A DNA stretch of 9,001 nucleotides from Bacteroidales bacterium (GTDB taxonomy: Bacteria; Bacteroidota; Bacteroidia; Bacteroidales; VadinHA17), in assembly GCA_031285575.1 (NCBI GenBank), contig JAITVX010000057.1, positions 1-9,001 of the forward strand. Reading direction: 5' to 3'. Position 1 is the first letter of the stretch, and every line of letters begins with the position of its first letter. A program made the translations under genes and the position numbers. This document shows positions 6,817 to 9,001 of the stretch, one piece after another. The notes under the pieces were generated by a model. The model worked only from the letters and a program-made list of their open reading frames with translations. It had not been told where the DNA came from and did not search any database.

Positions 6817-8307
6817 TTACCATATATATGTGCCAACTGCGCCCGGGGCAAGCTGCACGGAAGCATACTCGCCGCCATGCTGAATGCGGAAGGCCGAAAC
6901 CGAATAGCTGTCGTTTGCAACTATCAGCACCGTTTTGCCTTCGGGTGTACGGAATGCAACGTTGGGCAGGGCGTCATTGTTTTTTATGGCCGATACGCGG
7001 ACTGTTTCGGGGCGTTCTTCATCAACGGTAAGGCTAACCGACTGGTCGCCGCGGTTGGTGGAGGCAATGCGCACCGAACCCGGGCGTACAAATTTTGAGG
7101 CGTGGGCTATAACGTAGTATGCCACGTTGCGCGTTACCCTGTTGCCGTCTATCGTTACCGCCCCCTGGCACATCGAGCAGCCTCCGTTGTCGGTATGAGG
7201 GTCGTTTAGAGGGTCGGCCGCAAAGTTCCACAGTATGACATTGCGGCTCCAGTTCTGTGTCGTATTAATAACAAGCCGCTTTACGGGCGCCGCTATTGCA
7301 ACCGTTTCGCTGCCGGGGCGTTCGGTAACCATCTGTTCGGTGAAATACAGATTCTTGTCGGGGCGTGCGTTGTGCACCATGCTCATTGCGCTCATGTCGC
7401 CGCCGTAGTGGTGAAACCCGGAGCCATCTACATATCTGGCGGCTTCCGGGTCGCGCAGAACAGCCAGTGCATAGTCGGGGCGGTCGAGGTTATGGTCGAA
7501 AATAATGATCTTTGTATCAATGCCTGCTCTTTTGAACGCCGGGCCAAGGCTGTTTTTGATAAACTCTGCCTGTTCGGCTGCTGTCATGCGCATGCTCGGC
7601 GTATTGTTGGCGTTCAGCGGCTCGTTCTGTATGGTAATGGCGTCAACAGGTATGCCTTCGGCCTTCATTGCCTCTATATACAGCACAAAATACCGTGCAT
7701 AAACGTCGTAATACTCCGGTTTCAATGCTCCGGCCTTTGCATTGCCATTGGTTTTCATCCATACCGGCGGCGACCATGGCGATGCAAGTATCCTGATGTC
7801 GGGGTTTATGGCGAGAATTTCCTTCATCACCGGAATAACATCGTTTTTGTCCTGCGCCAGGTCGAACCTGCTTAGCGCAGTGTCGGTTTGCCGTGCCGGC
7901 ATGTCGTTGTACGAAAAGACAAAGCTGTTGAGGTCAGATGCGCCTATTGTCAAACGCACATAGCTTACGCCTATGCTGGCGCCGTTGGTTGCAAACAGTT
8001 CTGCAAGCAGCTTTTTACGTTCGCCTGCGTCCATTTTCATCATCAGCTCTGCGCTTCCGCCGGTGAGGGCAAACCCGAAACCGTCGATTGTCTGCATTCT
8101 GTGCGAATCGTCAATAACAATTGGCAGCCCGCCGCGTCCGGTGTTTGTGCCAAACGGAATCATTTCCGCCTGTTGCTGAAACATGGCCGACCTGTCGGGC
8201 GCAGTTACCCACGCCTCTATTTGCCTTACGGGGCTTTGCGCCGGCAGCGCCACACAGTTCAACGCGCCTGCCGCAATAAAACCTGCAATGAGTTTCTTTG
8301 TTTTCAT
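6817..8307 (-). CDS. Secreted glycoside hydrolase family 30 enzyme (glucosylceramidase/beta-glucanase-like)
   Basis: The 496-residue protein has a signal peptide (about 1-23, cleavage near LPAQ), so it acts in the periplasm or outside the cell. A (beta/alpha)8 catalytic domain follows. Seen are QTIDGFGFALTGGSAE (72-87), YVRLTIGASDL (116-126), ASPWSPPVWMK (175-185), TIQNEP (225-230; Glu229, expected acid/base), GFHHYGG (297-303), LYFTE (320-324; Glu324, expected nucleophile) and NGGCSMCQGAVTI (374-386). Residues from about 400 form the beta-sandwich typical of GH30 and end in SVQLAPGAVGTYIW. The family is retaining. Substrates in related subfamilies include glucosylceramide and beta-1,6- or beta-1,3-glucans; the sequence alone does not settle which. 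No SusC/SusD pair is in the window, so it is not in an evident polysaccharide utilisation locus. The start is supported by the signal peptide and the candidate promoter at 8336-8367. It reads into queA with 7 bp between. Confidence 0.92.
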   Translation of the reverse strand: MKTKKLIAGFIAAGALNCVALPAQSPVRQIEAWVTAPDRSAMFQQQAEMIPFGTNTGRGGLPIVIDDSHRMQTIDGFGFALTGGSAELMMKMDAGERKKLLAELFATNGASIGVSYVRLTIGASDLNSFVFSYNDMPARQTDTALSRFDLAQDKNDVIPVMKEILAINPDIRILASPWSPPVWMKTNGNAKAGALKPEYYDVYARYFVLYIEAMKAEGIPVDAITIQNEPLNANNTPSMRMTAAEQAEFIKNSLGPAFKRAGIDTKIIIFDHNLDRPDYALAVLRDPEAARYVDGSGFHHYGGDMSAMSMVHNARPDKNLYFTEQMVTERPGSETVAIAAPVKRLVINTTQNWSRNVILWNFAADPLNDPHTDNGGCSMCQGAVTIDGNRVTRNVAYYVIAHASKFVRPGSVRIASTNRGDQSVSLTVDEERPETVRVSAIKNNDALPNVAFRTPEGKTVLIVANDSYSVSAFRIQHGGEYASVQLAPGAVGTYIW

Positions 8308-8335
8308 ACCGTTAATCTTTGCTTTTTGGGAGCTG

Positions 8336-8367
8336 CAAAATACAGCTTTTCGACTGAAATATGCAAC
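8336..8367 (-). promoter_or_regulatory. Candidate promoter for the GH30-queA pair
   Basis: On the minus strand, GTTG (8367-8364) is followed after 21 bp by TATTTTG (8342-8336), close to TTTG-N19-21-TAnnTTTG but one base short in the -7 element. It lies about 30 bp ahead of the GH30 ATG. A small inverted repeat AGCTG/CAGCT (8331-8347) overlaps the -7 element and could be an operator, or chance. Confidence 0.35.
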
Positions 8368-8420
8368 ATCCAGTCAATGGTATCAGGGCAACCGCATGAA
8401 ATTATTTTTTTGCCGCACGG

Positions 8421-8450
8421 CTTGCATATAGAAAAAACATTGTATGTTTG
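8421..8450 (+). promoter_or_regulatory. Candidate promoter reading rightward through the repeat array
   Basis: TATGTTTG (8443-8450) matches the Bacteroidota -7 element TAnnTTTG exactly. CTTG (8421-8424) lies 18 bp upstream, one short of the usual spacing. Transcription would start near 8457 and pass through the palindrome, the C-tract and the 42-bp array, giving a leader of roughly 440 nt before the ATG at 8898. Confidence 0.45.
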
Positions 8451-8506
8451 CACTTGTTTTAAAAAGCATAAACGCTATGATGCATAACGCATATAACACC
8501 GCAACC

Positions 8507-8534
8507 GTAGAGCCGCAATGCATTGCGGCTCTAC
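8507..8534. repeat. Perfect 28-bp palindrome, REP-like
   Basis: GTAGAGCCGCAATG (8507-8520) is followed directly by its exact reverse complement (8521-8534). From memory, intergenic palindromes of the form GTAGAG-C/A-CGC...CTCTAC recur in many Bacteroidota and cyanobacterial genomes as REP-like elements, some linked to RAYT transposases. No T-run follows on either strand, so it is not a typical terminator. Confidence 0.7.
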
Positions 8535-8553
8535 AAAATATGCTTAGCATTTA

Positions 8554-8566
8554 CCCCCCCCCCCCC
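8554..8566 (+). repeat. Homopolymer tract of 13 C
   Basis: Thirteen consecutive C residues lie between the palindrome and the repeat array. No convincing reading frame crosses it. Such tracts slip during replication and are also prone to sequencing or assembly error, so the exact length is uncertain. Confidence 0.9.
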
Positions 8567-8619
8567 ATTTACCTATAAATCAACAAATTACAACGTCGTC
8601 GCCAACCCCATGGCGACAC

Positions 8620-8847
8620 CTGCACAGCCATGTGCAACCTTCACCACGGCTATCAGCACACTTGCACAACACTGTGCAACTTCCGCCATGGGCTTCGGCA
8701 CACTTGCACAACACTGTGCAACCCCCACCACGGGCTTCGGCACACTTGCACAGACGTGTGCAACCTTCACCACGGCTATCGGCACGCTTGCACAACACTG
8801 TGCAACCCTCACCACAGGCTTGGGCACACCTGCACAGCCTTGTGCAG
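8620..8847. repeat. Array of six 18-bp dyads at an exact 42-bp period
   Basis: Dyads start at 8620, 8662, 8704, 8746, 8788 and 8830. The core is TTGCACA-N4-TGTGCAA. The arms are nearly constant while the central four bases vary in order: GCCA, ACAC, ACAC, GACG, ACAC, GCCT. The last dyad changes both outer bases together (C and G), keeping pairing. Spacers of 24 bp are also related: those after dyads 1 and 4 share CCACGGCTATC, those after 2 and 3 share GGGCTTCGGC, hinting at a 126-bp higher-order duplication. Because 42 is a multiple of three and the unit lacks stops, several frames are open on both strands; I do not call a gene here. The array ends 50 bp before the plus-strand ATG at 8898. 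Confidence 0.9.
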
Positions 8848-8897
8848 CAGCATACCGTAATAAAATAACATATTAACAATTTAAATCTTATAAAATC

Positions 8898-9001
8898 ATG
8901 ACGGAATTACTGAAACCACACCTGAACAACCTTACCAACAACCGCCACTTCCAGTTTGGCACCGAATTTAACACCCTTGTTGTGAACACCGGAGCCGCCG
9001 C
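8898..9001 (+). CDS. N-terminus of an uncharacterised Bacteroidota protein, cut by window edge
   Basis: The ATG at 8898 opens 34 codons to the edge: MTELLKPHLNNLTNN, then RHFQFGTEFNTLVVN, then TGAA. There is no signal peptide, so the product is probably cytosolic. The pattern L-x-N-x-x-HFQF-x-TEF resembles the start of an uncharacterised Bacteroidota family (possibly DUF6261), from memory and unverified. The start sits after an A/T-rich leader (TTAAATCTTATAAAATC) with no Shine-Dalgarno, which is normal for this phylum. It is the only gene here on the plus strand and lies directly downstream of the dyad array, which may control it. Confidence 0.6.
   Translation, partial: MTELLKPHLNNLTNNRHFQFGTEFNTLVVNTGAA

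Noticed and set aside
6810..6920. Longer queA start at 6920
   Set aside because: It would add 37 residues unlike any QueA and overlap the GH30 coding end. The ATG at 6809 gives a normal QueA N-terminus.
6201..7031. Plus-strand frame of 276 codons
   Set aside because: It is antisense to queA and the GH30 gene, both certain by motifs, and is Cys/Arg/His-rich as shadow frames of this kind are. Frames at 6574-7098, 7372-7875 and 7888-8487 were dropped for the same reason.
8620..8847. CRISPR array
   Set aside because: The segments between dyads are only 24 bp and resemble each other, the dyad core varies at its centre, and no cas gene is nearby.
8523..8876. Open frame of 117 codons over the 42-bp array encoding 14-residue repeats (TLAQHCATPTTGFG type)
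   Set aside because: It needs a TTG start inside the palindrome, and frames on both strands are open simply because the unit is a multiple of three without stops. Unit differences change residues freely while the DNA dyad is kept. A shorter version from the ATG at 8610 is possible but unsupported.

Overview
The window looks like a chromosomal segment of a member of the Bacteroidota. The evidence is a surface lipoprotein family with the motif 'LPPETQ.GKNTFGC', a fibre-like exported protein ending in 'LLQKIEELTLYI', a 3-coathanger-type beta domain on a secreted enzyme, candidate TTTG/TAnnTTTG promoters, and A-rich leaders without Shine-Dalgarno sequences. Genus cannot be fixed from the sequence. 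Every recognisable gene from 1 to 8307 lies on the minus strand; one gene starting at 8898 runs off the right edge on the plus strand.

Reading the minus strand from right to left, a GH30-type secreted glycoside hydrolase (8307-6817) is followed after 7 bp by queA (6809-5613), the tRNA queuosine-biosynthesis enzyme. A roughly 500 bp gap (5612-5108) holds a candidate promoter and a nested inverted repeat. Then comes a tight five-gene cluster with gaps of 13-36 bp: a fibre-like exported protein (5107-4436), a lipoprotein (4422-3892), a truncated copy of a hydrolase N-terminus (3855-3511), a second lipoprotein (3490-2942), and a large secreted alpha/beta hydrolase with C-terminal Ig-like repeats (2915 to the left edge). 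The hydrolase is open across the whole of 1-2915 and is cut by the window edge.

The main structure in the cluster is an old tandem segmental duplication of about 940 bp. One copy is lipoprotein plus the first 108 codons of the hydrolase (4438-3532). The other is lipoprotein plus the start of the intact hydrolase (3498-2592). The two are joined by a short AT-rich junction. The lipoproteins stay near-identical in two blocks and differ strongly between them.

The right end (8308-8897) is a non-coding control region: divergent candidate promoters, a perfect 28-bp REP-like palindrome, a 13-C tract, and six 18-bp dyads spaced exactly 42 bp apart just upstream of the plus-strand gene. The dyad arms are nearly invariant while the 4-nt centres vary, which suggests a protein-binding or RNA-hairpin array. 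This array is the best candidate here for something undescribed. The glycosidase and lipase-like enzyme point to exported degradative functions, while queA is housekeeping.
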